Positions 39,019-50,860 are shown, counted from the first letter of the stretch. The stretch is 64,000 nt of DNA from Psychrobacter sp. AH5 (GCF_040371085.1 NZ_JAMBMT010000001.1:1984001-2048000); one strand, 5' to 3'. Made by a program: numbers and translations. Notes: generated by a model not told the origin, from the letters alone.

Positions 39019-39502
39019 AGTAGCAAGTCTTTATAAATGGGTTTAGAGGACTAAAGGGTTGTAGAGTGGTAATCTAATTTTGACTATTGTTATAGACAAT
39101 CATAAAAATTCATACTTACATCGCTTGTTAACTTTTATATAATCATAGAGCAAAAGGCAGAGAGCAAAAGACTTTATAGCGCTTATTTGCTACACTTTAC
39201 CCTGCTCTATGTTGAATGTCGATTTCAGCTATTATTAAGAGTAAGCTGGCGCTATTTGGCAAAGTTTAAGTCAATATAAAACCCTTTACACTGCTTATAT
39301 TTTGGGGCAGCTCTTTTTGTCATAGCAAGTGGCAGTAGTAGCTTTATTAATAGCTATAGTAGCGATAAGCCTAAGCCAATAATTCTCGTCAAGAATTCTT
39401 ATAGTGTAGCTGATTTTTGGAATGATGAAAAATAGAATAAAGTTATTAGCGATTTAGCCACTACCTTCACCCTTATTACCCTTTTATACTTTAGGATACC
39501 CT
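39019..39502. other. Divergent intergenic region between pyrB and fbp
   Basis: These 484 bp are AT-rich and carry promoters for both sides. A ten-base palindrome AAGAATTCTT lies near 39392. I see no clear attenuator, RNA gene or coding frame. Confidence 0.55.
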
Positions 39503-40483
39503 ATGATTACCTTGGCACAATATCTTAATGAGCACTCAGCAAACGCTGCGGTCAGTGATCTTATCACTACCGTCACTGAGGTTGGCAAAACTATCTCACA
39601 ACTGCTACAAAAAGGCGCGTTAGCTGACATCTTAGGTGAAGCTGGTAATCAAAACGTGCAAGGTGAAGAACAAAAAAAGCTCGATGTACTAGCCAATGAT
39701 ATGCTACTAAAAGCCCTAGCACAAAACCCTCATTGCGCAGGAGTTGCGTCAGAAGAGCTTGATCATGCAACTCCAGCCAATAAAGATGGCAGCTTGCTGA
39801 TTTTATTTGATCCACTCGATGGCTCCTCCAACATTGATATCAATATGGCAGTGGGTACTATTTTCTCAATTTTGCCTTATCAGCGCCAAGGTCATAGCAG
39901 TGAAGATCAAGACTTTTTGCAAGCCGGCTCGCAGCAGCTAGCAGCAGGCTACTTATTATATGGCACATCCACTATGCTAGCCTTGAGCGTTAATGACAAA
40001 GTGGTGATGTTCAGCTTAGACCCTGACAGCGGTGATTATTTATTGATTAATGACCATGTACAAATCGCCGCCGACACCAGCGAATATGCTATCAATGCCT
40101 CAAACTATCGTTATTGGCGCAAGCCTATGCAGCAATATATCGATGAGGTCATTGCTGGAGAGACAGGCGTAAGGGGTCGCGACTTCAATACGCGCTGGGT
40201 CGCTGCTATGGTCGGCGACATACACCGTATTTTATGCCGCGGCGGTCTATTTACTTATCCTTTTGATACTAAGTATGCCAATAAGGCTGGTAAATTACGC
40301 TTGATGTATGAAGCCAATCCTATGAGCTTACTTATAGAGCGTGCTGGTGGTATGGCAACCAATGCGGTCACTCGTATCTTAGATATTGAGCCTACCGATA
40401 TCCATCAGCGCGTTCCTGTGGTATTAGGCAGTAAAAATGAAGTGGACTATATCAAGCAGTTACATATTCAGCACGGCGAATAA
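39503..40483 (+). CDS. fbp: Fructose-1,6-bisphosphatase, class 1
   Basis: This 326-residue gluconeogenic enzyme removes the 1-phosphate of fructose 1,6-bisphosphate with Mg2+. Features are VASEELD, the metal-binding [32 protein letters not shown], and [15 protein letters not shown] GGLFTYPFD with [16 protein letters not shown]. It begins a plus-strand pair with the TrmH-type methyltransferase 70 bp downstream. Confidence 0.97.
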   Translation: MITLAQYLNEHSANAAVSDLITTVTEVGKTISQLLQKGALADILGEAGNQNVQGEEQKKLDVLANDMLLKALAQNPHCAGVASEELDHATPANKDGSLLILFDPLDGSSNIDINMAVGTIFSILPYQRQGHSSEDQDFLQAGSQQLAAGYLLYGTSTMLALSVNDKVVMFSLDPDSGDYLLINDHVQIAADTSEYAINASNYRYWRKPMQQYIDEVIAGETGVRGRDFNTRWVAAMVGDIHRILCRGGLFTYPFDTKYANKAGKLRLMYEANPMSLLIERAGGMATNAVTRILDIEPTDIHQRVPVVLGSKNEVDYIKQLHIQHGE

Positions 40484-40553
40484 CACCCACTTTTAAAAAT
40501 GTTATTCTACGCTTTATTATCAATCTAACTGTTAAAACCTTAAATGGCCTTTT

Positions 40554-41348
40554 ATGATCTCTAATCCTACCGAGCTTATTACCTCAGACAAAAATGCCAC
40601 GGTAAAGCTAGCCAAAGCTCTACTGACTCAAGCTCGCCAGCGCAAAAAGCAAGCGCAAACGGTCATAGAAGGCATTCATTTGCTGGATGCTGCCTTACGT
40701 AGTGACTACTCGCTGGTGCAAGTATTAGTAGCTGAGTCAGCGCAAAGCCATAGCGAGGTACAGCAGATACTATCGCGCCTGCCCACATATACCAGCGTTT
40801 TGATTTTGTCAGACTCGCTATACAGCAGTATCCGTACGCTTGGCACTGGCGTTGATATCATGGCCATCATCAAGATACCTGCGTTAGATCTACCAGTGAT
40901 TGAGAGTGACTGCTTGATCTTAAATGATGTACAAGATAGCGGTAATGTCGGTACGTTGTTGCGCACCGCTGCCGCTGTTGGTATTGAGACCGTACTTTGC
41001 ACGATCAACAGCGCACAGGCATGGTCACCTAAGACTCTGCGTGCTGGCATGGGCGCTCAGTTTGCGCTAACAATTTATGAGAATTTAGCTATTGATGATA
41101 TTTTAGCTAAGGTAAAGTCTCCTTTATTAGCTACCAGCTCGCATACCGATACCCTTATTTATGATTATGACTTATCTAAGCCAGTAGCTTGGATAATGGG
41201 TCACGAAGGTCAAGGAGTTAGCGATGAGCTGATGCAGTGCGCTACCCCAATTGCGCTACCGCAGCCCAATGGTCAAGAAAGCTTAAACGTCGCTATTGCA
41301 GGCTCACTGTGTCTTTATGAGACTTTGCGGCAAAGGAGTTATCGTTAA
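40554..41348 (+). CDS. TrmH/SpoU-family RNA 2'-O-ribose methyltransferase
   Basis: This 264-residue methyltransferase has an N-terminal substrate-binding part (about 8-100, QTVIEGIHLLDAAL) and a SPOUT knot domain with the three family motifs: LNDVQDSGNVGTLLRTAAAVG, IMGHEGQGVSDEL and LPQPNGQESLNVAIAGSLCLYE (each within its usual spacing). It uses S-adenosylmethionine to methylate ribose in rRNA or tRNA. The target position is not evident. Confidence 0.93.
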   Translation: MISNPTELITSDKNATVKLAKALLTQARQRKKQAQTVIEGIHLLDAALRSDYSLVQVLVAESAQSHSEVQQILSRLPTYTSVLILSDSLYSSIRTLGTGVDIMAIIKIPALDLPVIESDCLILNDVQDSGNVGTLLRTAAAVGIETVLCTINSAQAWSPKTLRAGMGAQFALTIYENLAIDDILAKVKSPLLATSSHTDTLIYDYDLSKPVAWIMGHEGQGVSDELMQCATPIALPQPNGQESLNVAIAGSLCLYETLRQRSYR

Positions 41349-41420
41349 TACTAAAGCTATCCTTAGCGTCTGTCATAACTATCGTAGGCAACTCGCTAAA
41401 TATAAAAATTGATCAATAAA

Positions 41421-41449
41421 AAACCCTACTATTTCTAATAGTAGGGTTT
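41421..41449. terminator. Bidirectional terminator between the methyltransferase gene and etfA
   Basis: A perfect 13-bp stem (AAACCCTACTATT with AATAGTAGGGTTT) has a three-base loop. Runs of A and T on the two sides make it usable from both strands. Confidence 0.93.
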
Positions 41450-41479
41450 AATTAATTATAATCTTTTTGGACTGATCAC

Positions 41480-42412
41480 TTAGATTTTACTAGTTAGCTC
41501 AGGTAAAGCATCAAACAAATCTGCTTCTAAGAAATAATCAGCAACACTAGCTATCGGAGCTTCTGGATCATTATTGATAGCTACGATAACTTTAGAGTCC
41601 TTCATACCCGCTAAATGCTGAATAGCGCCTGAGATACCAGCAGCAATATAAAGCTGCGGCGCAACGATTTTACCCGTTTGACCGACCTGCATATCATTAG
41701 GCACATAACCGGCATCAACTGCTGCTCGCGATGCACCAATAGCAGCCCCTAACTTATCAGCTAGTGGTTCGATATACTTAGTGAAGTTCTCGCCATTAGC
41801 TAACGCACGGCCACCAGAAACGACGATACCAGCTGAGGTAAGCTCTGGACGATCAGAGCTCGCCATCTCTTCATTGACAAAGCTTGATTTGCCTGCATCT
41901 TGTACGTTATCGATAGTTTCAACGGTCGCTGAACCCCCTTCGCTAGCGACTGGATCAAAAGCAGTGGTACGGACTGTGACTACTACTTTGTCCTCCGAGG
42001 TCTTAACGGTAGCAGTAGCGTTACCTGCATAGATAGGACGCTCAAAGGTTTGTGCATCTATAACCGCTGAGATCTCTGATAGCATGCTTACATCAAGCAA
42101 AGCTGCTACGCGCGGCATGAAGTTTTTACCAGTAGTAGTAGCAGGAGCGACGATATGACTATAATCGCCTGCCACATCAGCCACTAATAAAGCAATGTTT
42201 GCGGCTAATTGATGCTCATAAGCGGCGTTGTCTGCTAACAATACTTTGCTCACGCCTTCCGCTTTTGCCGCTTCATCGGCTGCGGCTTGCGCGCCACTAC
42301 CAGCGACTAATACATGAATGTCATCGCCCATCTTTTTCGCAGCAGCGATAGTATTTAGAGTTGCCTTTTTTAGACTGGCATTGTCATGTTCTGCATATAC
42401 CAAAATGGCCAT
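41480..42412 (-). CDS. etfA: Electron transfer flavoprotein subunit alpha
   Basis: This 310-residue subunit carries FAD and passes electrons from acyl-CoA dehydrogenases to the quinone pool via ETF-quinone oxidoreductase. The C-terminal FAD domain shows GQTGKIVAPQLYIAAGISG, QHLAGMKDSKVIVAINND and PEAPI. It follows etfB by 107 bp on the same strand. Confidence 0.97.
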   Translation of the reverse strand: MAILVYAEHDNASLKKATLNTIAAAKKMGDDIHVLVAGSGAQAAADEAAKAEGVSKVLLADNAAYEHQLAANIALLVADVAGDYSHIVAPATTTGKNFMPRVAALLDVSMLSEISAVIDAQTFERPIYAGNATATVKTSEDKVVVTVRTTAFDPVASEGGSATVETIDNVQDAGKSSFVNEEMASSDRPELTSAGIVVSGGRALANGENFTKYIEPLADKLGAAIGASRAAVDAGYVPNDMQVGQTGKIVAPQLYIAAGISGAIQHLAGMKDSKVIVAINNDPEAPIASVADYFLEADLFDALPELTSKI

Positions 42413-42519
42413 TGTTTTTATCCTTTATAAGTTCGCGTAATCATTGTTTTGTAAATATAAAAGGTCATCGCTATCAATCTATTAATACTATTTTTTGATA
42501 GCACTAAATCCTTAAAATA

Positions 42520-43269
42520 TTAGATTACTTTAGCTTCATTTTTGAGCTTATCAACCAACTCATCCACTGACTTCACTGTAATACCAGCTTTGCGCTCAGC
42601 AGGTGGTTCAACCTTAGTAATTTGCTGCTTAGAGGTCATATCCACACCAAAATCGGCTGGGGTTTTTTCATCAAGCGGCTTTTTCTTCGCTTTCATGATG
42701 TTAGGCAGCTTAGCGTAACGTGGCTCATTCAAACGCAGGTCAGTAGTGATAACTGCTGGTAACGTCAATGCAACCGTCTGTAGACCACCATCAATCTCAC
42801 GAGTGACGTTAACTTTATCACCTTCGACTTTTACTTCTGAGGCAAAAGTACCCTGACCGATACCCATTAGCGCCGCTAACATCTGACCGGTTTGGTTATT
42901 ATCATCGTCGATAGCTTGCTTACCTAGTAAGATAATATCGGTAGACTCCGACTCAGCAATGCTTTTTAGGATTTTAGCCACTTGCAAAGGATATGGCTTC
43001 TCGTCAGTCTGTACCAATACCCCGCGGTCAGCTCCTAAAGCTAGAGCGGCACGGATTTGCTCTTGTGACTCTTTTGGGCCAATAGAAGCGACAATGATCT
43101 CATCAATGACGCCCGCTTCTTTAAGACGTACTGCTTCTTCAACAGCGATCTCGTCAAATGGGTTGATAGACATCTTGGTGTTCGACAAATCTACCCCAGA
43201 GTGATCGGCTTTGACACGAACTTTTACGTTATAATCAATGACACGCTTGACCGCGACTAATGCTTTCAT
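42520..43269 (-). CDS. etfB: Electron transfer flavoprotein subunit beta
   Basis: This 249-residue subunit pairs with EtfA. Family features are [19 protein letters not shown] at the start, [33 protein letters not shown] and [21 protein letters not shown]. It is the first gene of etfB-etfA. Confidence 0.97.
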   Translation of the reverse strand: MKALVAVKRVIDYNVKVRVKADHSGVDLSNTKMSINPFDEIAVEEAVRLKEAGVIDEIIVASIGPKESQEQIRAALALGADRGVLVQTDEKPYPLQVAKILKSIAESESTDIILLGKQAIDDDNNQTGQMLAALMGIGQGTFASEVKVEGDKVNVTREIDGGLQTVALTLPAVITTDLRLNEPRYAKLPNIMKAKKKPLDEKTPADFGVDMTSKQQITKVEPPAERKAGITVKSVDELVDKLKNEAKVI

Positions 43270-43609
43270 ACGTTCCTCTTTTTTTAGATATTATGGATTA
43301 AAACCATTTATTTATGGTTATTAGAGAGTTTACTTTTAAAATGAAGATTCACTATTATAAATCAGACTAACTCTATTTATTGGTTAAGCTGGTTTATTGT
43401 ACTTGTTCATTAAGCTAACTATAAGACCTGACTATCTTGCGTGAGCAAGGCCTGTAGGTCAAGATGACGCCGTGAATAATGGGTCATAAATTTATAAGTA
43501 TTTGAATAAATACCATAATTAAAAGTATACTTGGCTTGCTAGTCTTTTTGAAGCCTTGCTATTATTACCCTTTATAGCATTAGTGACTCGCAAATTGCTT
43601 AACTTTTTG
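43270..43609. other. Intergenic region upstream of etfB
   Basis: These 340 AT-rich bp hold the etfB promoter region. A short hairpin (CTTGC-GTGA-GCAAG) lies near 43437-43450. I see no gene or repeat. Confidence 0.55.
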
Positions 43610-44206
43610 TTATTGTTTCGAAAACACCTCAACTCTATTTTTTTGCTTAATACCGTTATCATAGGCGGTTACCAGGATTTTATTATCGCGAATATCATCA
43701 AACAATGACCAATCAGGACTAGTATCGCTAGTTTTTATGACACTTATGTCAGCGGTGGTCTCCATAATGACTGCAAAGACCTCAGACTTAGATTTGACTC
43801 CGTTTTTGCGTAATATCTGCTTGATATCATTCTCACTTAACTTCGCCTCTTTTAAGTTATCAAAAAGATACTCTCCATTTGCCATCAAAATAACAGGCTG
43901 ATTATCAATAAGCGTTTTAACAGGTTTGAATTTTCGTCTAACGATAGATAACAATCCTTGCAAGGTAAATAACATAGCTATAGCAAACACGCCCTGCATT
44001 AGCGAAGTTGATTTTGACAATACCGTAGAGGCCAAAATACTACCGATACCCACCGTCATAGCCAGATCATAACTTGATAATTTTGAGAAACTACGCAAAC
44101 CATTGAGACGGGTAAATAGGATAAGACAAAAGTAAAACCCAAGCACTGATAGAGCTATACCAACAACTTGTTGCCAATCAATCAAAAACCAAGCTTGCCA
44201 GTCCAT
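43610..44206 (-). CDS. DUF421 (YetF-type) membrane protein
   Basis: This 198-residue protein has three membrane segments (about 15-35, 45-62, 68-86) and a cytoplasmic YetF/DUF421 domain with the family pattern RLNGLRSFSKLSSYDLAMTVGIGSIL and later a DNQPVILMANGEYL strand region. The function is unknown. Confidence 0.88.
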   Translation of the reverse strand: MDWQAWFLIDWQQVVGIALSVLGFYFCLILFTRLNGLRSFSKLSSYDLAMTVGIGSILASTVLSKSTSLMQGVFAIAMLFTLQGLLSIVRRKFKPVKTLIDNQPVILMANGEYLFDNLKEAKLSENDIKQILRKNGVKSKSEVFAVIMETTADISVIKTSDTSPDWSLFDDIRDNKILVTAYDNGIKQKNRVEVFSKQ

Positions 44207-44389
44207 ATTATTTTCCTAGTAGTATTAAAGATGTATAGTATAAATAATAGGTATTGTAAGATATCAAACCACCTCTGCCTGTTATTTTCTTTTTACTATG
44301 TATTAGAAGCTGTTGAACATTGGTAAGTGATGCCTTTAACTCCAAAAAGAATTTGGCTTATAAATTGATAAACTCCGCTTAAATTTAAA

Positions 44390-44422
44390 CAAAAAAAAGC
44401 AACCTTATCAGAGGTTGCTTTT
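44390..44422 (-). terminator. Terminator after the cold-shock gene
   Basis: A perfect 10-bp stem (AAAAGCAACC with GGTTGCTTTT) and eight-base loop is followed by a run of T on the minus strand. It lies about 120 bp after the stop codon, leaving a long 3' untranslated stretch. The rest of 44207-44539 shows nothing else. Confidence 0.92.
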
Positions 44423-44539
44423 GGGATACAGTCTAAACAATATTTTTGTTGTTATAACAACACAGTAAGCTTTGTAGCAATAAAATCTTTGAACAGTAAG
44501 AGTGACTGATTATTCAATCAAGCTTAACTGTAATTAAGA

Positions 44540-44752
44540 TTAAAGGGCTTCGATTTGCTCAGCTTGTGGACCTTTTTGACCTTCACCTAAGATGAAAGAT
44601 ACTTTTTGGCCTTCAGCTAGCGTTTTGAAACCGCTACCTTGGATAGCGCTGTAATGAGCGAATACGTCTTGTCCGCCGTTATCTTGTGCAATGAAACCAA
44701 AACCTTTAGCTTCATTAAACCACTTTACAGTGCCTTCAACTTTATCAGACAT
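44540..44752 (-). CDS. Cold-shock protein, CspA family
   Basis: This 70-residue single-domain RNA-binding protein has the two RNP motifs KGFGFIAQ and VFAHYSAI and the start [13 protein letters not shown]. It acts as an RNA chaperone. I chose ATG at 44752 because AGGA lies just upstream; the longer frame from 44797 adds residues unlike the family. The gene has a promoter at 44911-44939 and an untranslated leader of about 150 bases, which in E. coli cspA controls cold induction. Confidence 0.97.
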   Translation of the reverse strand: MSDKVEGTVKWFNEAKGFGFIAQDNGGQDVFAHYSAIQGSGFKTLAEGQKVSFILGEGQKGPQAEQIEAL

Positions 44753-44910
44753 AAATTTTCCTAACTCTTTGACTATTGGTGAGACGACTGTCAACACCGA
44801 TTAATTGATAAATATTCAATGAATTTATTGGCGATTGCCTAACCAATAATAGTAATATATCTTAATGATAATTTGCCGTTAATGGTCTTACCATTCATGA
44901 ATACTCCTTG

Positions 44911-44939
44911 ATTATAGCAGCTTTTAGAGCTAATGGCAG
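44911..44939 (-). promoter_or_regulatory. Sigma-70 promoter and long leader of the cold-shock gene
   Basis: On the minus strand CTGCCA (44934-44939) and TATAAT (44911-44916) are separated by 17 bp. Transcription would start near 44904, giving a leader of about 150 nt before the start codon at 44752. A long leader is a hallmark of cold-inducible csp genes. No clear match to the E. coli cold box was noticed. Confidence 0.65.
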
Positions 44940-45083
44940 GATAAATTAGCTATATTTGTAAAATATTGCTCGCTAACTATCTTATCCTATGTCCATGAAA
45001 TATATCACTATTATGATATTTTTATTCCAAAAAAATCTATTAAAATAAAGCCTCAAATAAAAACTACTATAACTCAGACCCTT

Positions 45084-45509
45084 TTAGCTAGCAATTGGTA
45101 ACCAAGGCGATGCCAATACCAACAGACATAAAGCAAAAAATATCATAGCAAAAGATTGGCTATAAGCGATGTATTTGACAGGTACCACCAAATCAGCGGG
45201 CGAGTCTGGAATGCCTTTACGCTTGAGTAAACGCGTGCCATATATCCAGCCAAAAACGGTGTAGATACCATAAGCGGCTGGCACTGCTACCGCTAGTGGC
45301 GCTAAATCTATAGCATAAAGCACGATCGTTGAGACAAAAAACCAAGCGGTATCGGCAAAAGAGCTAAACTTAAAAAGTGCTGATTTGGGCAGCTTACCTT
45401 CACTGCGCTTGAGCATTGAACACTCTATCCAAATAAGAATAGCTACTACGGCGCTAAGAGTGATATATATGAACTGCGGCGTTAGCCAGTCTAGATTTGG
45501 TATTTGCAC
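45084..45509 (-). CDS. Unrecognised four-segment membrane protein
   Basis: This 141-residue protein has four hydrophobic segments (about 10-28, 50-66, 70-92, 115-137). Two charged loops lie between, including KRSEGKLPKSALFKFSSF and YGTRLLKRKGIPDSPADLVVP. I do not recognise the family. It stands alone between the cold-shock gene and ilvC, both on the same strand but in separate units. Confidence 0.75.
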   Translation of the reverse strand: MQIPNLDWLTPQFIYITLSAVVAILIWIECSMLKRSEGKLPKSALFKFSSFADTAWFFVSTIVLYAIDLAPLAVAVPAAYGIYTVFGWIYGTRLLKRKGIPDSPADLVVPVKYIAYSQSFAMIFFALCLLVLASPWLPIAS

Positions 45510-45708
45510 AACACAACCTATAGTTTTGAAGAAAAATTTAGTTTTGAGTTATTTTACAAGTAAGCTTAGATTATGAGCCGCTTGATTTATACACCTAAAA
45601 CAGTCAAAGAATTGGGGCAACTATCTTTATGAGGGAACCAGCAGCGGTTTTCAAGTAAGTTATAAGGGTTATAGAAACCTTACTATGCTTATAACGGATA
45701 GGACTTAA

Positions 45709-45742
45709 TAAAAAACCCATGCTATCAAAGTGATAACACGGG
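45709..45742 (-). terminator. Terminator after ilvC
   Basis: A 12-bp stem with two wobble pairs (CCCATGCTATCA with TGATAACACGGG) and a three-base loop is followed by a T run on the minus strand. It lies about 72 bp after ilvC and ends the ilvIHC unit. The remainder of 45510-45813 shows no gene. Confidence 0.88.
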
Positions 45743-45813
45743 CTACTATTGATATAAAAATTTACGCTTAAAACTAGGACTATAAATAGCGCTTATATTT
45801 TAGCTTTTATGGC

Positions 45814-46851
<1,038 letters not shown>

Positions 46852-46992
46852 TCATGGGAAGCCATGGCTAGTAAACGCTTATAGCAGCAACAGTCTGTCT
46901 AACGACTGTCTGCTATAAGCTTCATAGTAATAATAAAAATAAGTTTAGAGCTTGAGTTTACAGTTTTAAATAAATAATAGTTGTACCGTTTA

Positions 46993-47490
46993 TCAGACGC
47001 TTAGCGTTTTTTCACCGCGAGCGATACCGATGACCCCAGAGCGTACCACTTCTAATACCCTCTCACGACCAATAGTATCGATAAAGCCATCGAGCTTGGC
47101 TTTGTCACCTACGATCTGAATAGTATATAAATTGGCATTAACATCAACGATTTGTGCACGGAAAATATCAGCGCTACGTTTAATCTCTTCGCGAGTACTT
47201 CCTGTAGCTCGTACTTTAATCAGCATCAGCTCGCGCTCTACGTGAACCGTATCCGACAGATTAAGCACTTTAACCACTTCGATAAGCTTATGCAACTGCT
47301 TGGTGATCTGCTCTATTTTTTCAGGAGAGGTAATCGTCGTTAGCGTCAAACGTGAGATAGTTGGATCATCCGTTGGAGCGACGTTCAAGGTCTCGATATT
47401 ATAGCCACGCTGCGAGAATAAACCGACCAATCGCGACAACGATCCTGCTTCGTTTTCCATTAATACCGAGATCAAATGGGGTTGTTGCAT
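46993..47490 (-). CDS. ilvH: Acetolactate synthase small (regulatory) subunit
   Basis: This 165-residue subunit carries an ACT domain (LISVLMENEAGSLSRLVGLFSQRGYNIE) that mediates valine feedback on the large subunit. A second ferredoxin-like domain follows (VKVLNLSD, REEIKRSADIFRA). I chose ATG at 47490, which overlaps the ilvI stop as TAATG and has GGAG upstream; this start gives the typical [10 protein letters not shown] sequence. Confidence 0.96.
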   Translation of the reverse strand: MQQPHLISVLMENEAGSLSRLVGLFSQRGYNIETLNVAPTDDPTISRLTLTTITSPEKIEQITKQLHKLIEVVKVLNLSDTVHVERELMLIKVRATGSTREEIKRSADIFRAQIVDVNANLYTIQIVGDKAKLDGFIDTIGRERVLEVVRSGVIGIARGEKTLSV

Positions 47491-49325
47491 TAGGTACGCT
47501 CTCCTTTGGTTAGCCACATATCACGCATCGTCTGTCCTGCTATTTGCATAGGGTAGACGTGCTCATTACGATCAACATAGACATCAATAAATACTAGCTT
47601 ATCTGTCATAGCCATGGCTTCAGCTATTTGTGCTTCCATGGTTTCAGGGTCAGTGATCTTTATCCCAACATGACCGTAGCTCTCGACCAATTTGACAAAA
47701 TCGGGTAAAGAATTCATATAAGACTGAGCATGACGGCCCTCATAGAGCATGTCTTGCCACTGCTTAACCATACCAAGCTGAGCATTGTTAATATTTAAGA
47801 TTTTGACCGGTAGGTTATATTGCAAGCAAGTCGATAGCTCTTGAATATTCATCTGAATAGAGCCCTCACCAGTGATACAAACGACATCACGCTCCGGACA
47901 AGCCAATTTAGCGGCCATCGCATAAGGCAGGCCCACACCCATCGTACCTAGACCACCTGAGTTGAGCCATTGACGCGGCTCTCTATAAGTGTAATACAAA
48001 GCGGCAAACATCTGATGCTGACCGACGTCACTGGTGATAATGGCATTGCTATTCGTCACTTTGTCTAGCGCTTGCACTACACTTTGCGGCTTGATACCGT
48101 GCTCAGTGCTAGTATCATAACGAAGGCCATGACGCTTACGCCATTCATTAATCTGCGACCACCAATCGGTTAATGCTGGCTGATCAAGTTCTTTATCGTC
48201 TCCGATGATATCAAGCATGTCCGTGAGTACAGATTTGACATCGCCTACAATAGGAATATGGGCAAAAATAGTCTTTGAGATCGAAGCCGGATCAATATCA
48301 ATATGAATAATTGTCGCGTTTGGACAGAATTTTTTCACATTATTAGTGACGCGATCATCAAAACGCGCGCCCACTGCCAAGATAACATCAGCGTGGTGCA
48401 TGCTCATGTTGGCCTCATAAGTGCCATGCATACCTAGCATACCTAAGAACTGCTCATCAGTACCATCAAAAGCACCAAGACCCATTAAGGTATTAGTCAC
48501 GGGCAAATTCAAACGATGCGCCAAATCGCGAAGCTCCGTGTGCGCATTACTCCAAATGACACCGCCACCTGAGTACACTACTGGACGCTTGGCCGCTAGT
48601 AAAGTCTCAACCGCTTTTTTGATCTGACCGCCGTGACCTTTCATGGATGGCTGATAAGAGCGCATGACGACTTCCGCTGGATACTCATAAGCATACTTTT
48701 CGCTAGGCGCAGTCATATCTTTTGGCACATCGATAACCACAGGGCCTGGACGACCGGAGCTGGCGATATGAAAAGCTTTTTTGACAATCATCGGAATTTC
48801 GCTAGCATGGCGCACTTGGAAGCTATGCTTAACGATAGGACGAGAGACACCTACCATATCGGTCTCTTGGAAGGCATCTTCACCGATAAGGCTACTAGGT
48901 ACCTGACCTGAGATGATAACCATCGGCACTGAGTCCATAAAGGCCGTCGCGATAGCGGTCACGGTATTGGTCGCGCCAGGGCCTGAAGTGGCGAGTACCA
49001 CACCCGTATTACCCGTCACTCGTGAGTAAGCATCCGCCATATGGCCTGCCGCCTGCTCATGACGCACCAAAATGTGCTCAATAGTTTCTTGTTGAAACAG
49101 CGCATCATAAATATGCAAAACTGCTCCACCGGGATAACCGAAGATATACTTGACGCCTTCGTCAGTCAGCGCTTGAATCAGCATCTCAGCGCCTGATAGC
49201 ATCACAGGCTCGTGATTACCTTCAGCAAGCTGTTGCTGCTTTTCTTCGAAATGTTTGGCGGCATTAGCCGTTTGCGTATGTCCGGTCATATTCGGACTTT
49301 GCGTAGTTTGCGTCACTATCATCAC
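47490..49325 (-). CDS. ilvI: Acetolactate synthase large (catalytic) subunit
   Basis: This 611-residue thiamine diphosphate enzyme condenses pyruvate with pyruvate or 2-oxobutyrate. It has the catalytic Glu in [16 protein letters not shown], the FAD-domain region, and the cofactor motif [15 protein letters not shown]...NN. The first 40 residues are a polar extension rich in Thr and Gln not found in most homologues. It overlaps ilvH by one base and starts the ilvI-ilvH-ilvC unit. Two adjacent ATG codons precede MIVTQ; either could be used. Confidence 0.97.
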   Translation of the reverse strand: MMIVTQTTQSPNMTGHTQTANAAKHFEEKQQQLAEGNHEPVMLSGAEMLIQALTDEGVKYIFGYPGGAVLHIYDALFQQETIEHILVRHEQAAGHMADAYSRVTGNTGVVLATSGPGATNTVTAIATAFMDSVPMVIISGQVPSSLIGEDAFQETDMVGVSRPIVKHSFQVRHASEIPMIVKKAFHIASSGRPGPVVIDVPKDMTAPSEKYAYEYPAEVVMRSYQPSMKGHGGQIKKAVETLLAAKRPVVYSGGGVIWSNAHTELRDLAHRLNLPVTNTLMGLGAFDGTDEQFLGMLGMHGTYEANMSMHHADVILAVGARFDDRVTNNVKKFCPNATIIHIDIDPASISKTIFAHIPIVGDVKSVLTDMLDIIGDDKELDQPALTDWWSQINEWRKRHGLRYDTSTEHGIKPQSVVQALDKVTNSNAIITSDVGQHQMFAALYYTYREPRQWLNSGGLGTMGVGLPYAMAAKLACPERDVVCITGEGSIQMNIQELSTCLQYNLPVKILNINNAQLGMVKQWQDMLYEGRHAQSYMNSLPDFVKLVESYGHVGIKITDPETMEAQIAEAMAMTDKLVFIDVYVDRNEHVYPMQIAGQTMRDMWLTKGERT

Positions 49326-50368
49326 CTTTATTTACAGCGCAGAGTCGCAGCTTTTATAAGTAGTTATCAGTGCCTAATTATGAATTAAGCTGCCTATACT
49401 ACTCAAAAATAGTGCTCATCATTGTCCATAGAAGAGTATCTACCCACTATGCAAAAATAGCTTAGCTTTATAACATACAAAGCCCATTGCTACTCGAACA
49501 CAGCTATTTTTAGGGTCAGTTTTGTGATGGGATATTATCGATATAATGACTAGATGCGGACGCACCTATAAAGGAAGCTTATTATGGGCTTAAACCTATA
49601 ACATGATAAAAAGTAACAACTGATAATATGAGCAGCTAAAAGCAAACACTATAAAAACGTGCTCCTAAAGACAATGATTAAATTGTGCTTTACTTTCAAT
49701 TAGCGTACTTACTGTTATGAGCTATAAAACCTTTATAACGTTTACTCAAATCGATTTATATAATAAACAAGCCACTATTAATAGCTAATAAATCGGATTA
49801 TAAGTTACAGGTGTATAAATAATTAAATAATAAGTTTTTCTTAGTCATTGTAGACCGATAAGTCCGGAGACAAATAGCACAAGCGACAACAAGCCTATTG
49901 ATGACTGCTATCCTTGCTGCACTATTGTCACAAAGAAAATAAAGCTGACAAAACCACTGATAAGTCGTTTGCAGACCTTATTTTCAAGTGCTACGGCAAT
50001 ATCATAGATGCCGCTCACTGACCAACCAACTGTCATTATAGTCACCGTTTTAACCGCTATTGTCAAGAAAAACTTATGAAGCCCAAACCTAACTATAAGT
50101 TTTGTAAGGCTGAAATAGAGTTATAAGCTAATATATGATTTTATGGCTTTAAAACAGGGTGTTAAATAAAAAACTTTACCTAAATCATGGCGAATGTTTT
50201 TTGCTAAAATTGAGCTAAGTTTTTATTATTATGTATAATATGCTCGTAGTCTCATGTTTGTAGTTAACTATTACCTCTTATAGCTGGTTACTTTTTATAG
50301 ATTGATATAACCATATAGAAACGTCACTAAACAAAACCTCACTTTTTATAAGTAAAAGGACGCTGTGA
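49326..50368. other. One-kilobase gap between ilvI and the DUF4124 gene
   Basis: No confident gene is visible. On the minus strand a 42-codon frame (49908-50036, ATG at 50036) is hydrophobic near its end. After an in-frame TAG the same frame stays open to 49845 and encodes a second hydrophobic stretch. This could be the relic of a two-segment membrane protein, or chance. A TATAAT at 50035-50040 (minus) has a TTGACA 20 bp upstream, which is too far for a good promoter. A short Leu-rich frame (16 codons, starting near 49850) is not followed by a clear attenuator. No tRNA or RNA gene is recognisable. Confidence 0.5.
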
Positions 50369-50860
50369 ATGCTTTATGCCCCTTTAAAAACGACCTTATC
50401 TAAACTTTTTTTAGGTTTGCTGACTACAGCTGTTTTATTAGCATCTATCAATTCAAGTCATGCTATTCAGGTCTATAAGTCTGTTGGAGCATATGGCGAG
50501 GTTAAGTACAGTCAACATGCACCGCAAAATGGCAAAAATGTCGAGATGATTGAATTTCGTAGCGATGGGCGGCAAGCAGATCCTGGCCAAATGGCTGGTA
50601 GAACCAGTGATAATACAAACACGGCTCCAAAAGATGCTGAAGCGCAGCGCATCGAGCAGTTAGAGGCACGTATTAAGGAGCAAGAAGCCAATGCCAATGC
50701 CCAGCGTTGCCAGTCACTACGCAATAATTTGACGAATCTCAACGTAGGTGGCCGCATTTATGAGATGGACGCTAACGGTAAACGCCAATATTTAGACAGT
50801 CGCGAGATTGAGCTCAAACGCGAGCAAGTACAGCAAGCTATTAATCAATATTGTAATTAA
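50369..50860 (+). CDS. DUF4124 exported protein
   Basis: This 163-residue protein has a signal peptide (about 1-32, cleavage likely after SHA). It carries a DUF4124-like strand segment (IQVYKSVGAYGEVKYSQHAPQNG), a Gly/Ser/Asn linker and a Glu/Gln-rich helical part at about 88-120. It contains Cys near its middle and end (CQSLRNN; final YCN), a common pattern in this family. The function is unknown. AAAGGA precedes the ATG. Confidence 0.82.
   Translation: MLYAPLKTTLSKLFLGLLTTAVLLASINSSHAIQVYKSVGAYGEVKYSQHAPQNGKNVEMIEFRSDGRQADPGQMAGRTSDNTNTAPKDAEAQRIEQLEARIKEQEANANAQRCQSLRNNLTNLNVGGRIYEMDANGKRQYLDSREIELKREQVQQAINQYCN

Noticed and set aside
44842..44898. Nineteen-codon frame in the cold-shock leader with AAGGAG before it
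   Set aside because: The likely transcript start (near 44904) falls inside that ribosome binding site, so the frame would hardly be translated.
49910..49945. Short plus-strand frame rich in Leu and Ala as an ilv leader peptide
   Set aside because: The ilv genes lie on the other strand, so it cannot serve as their leader.
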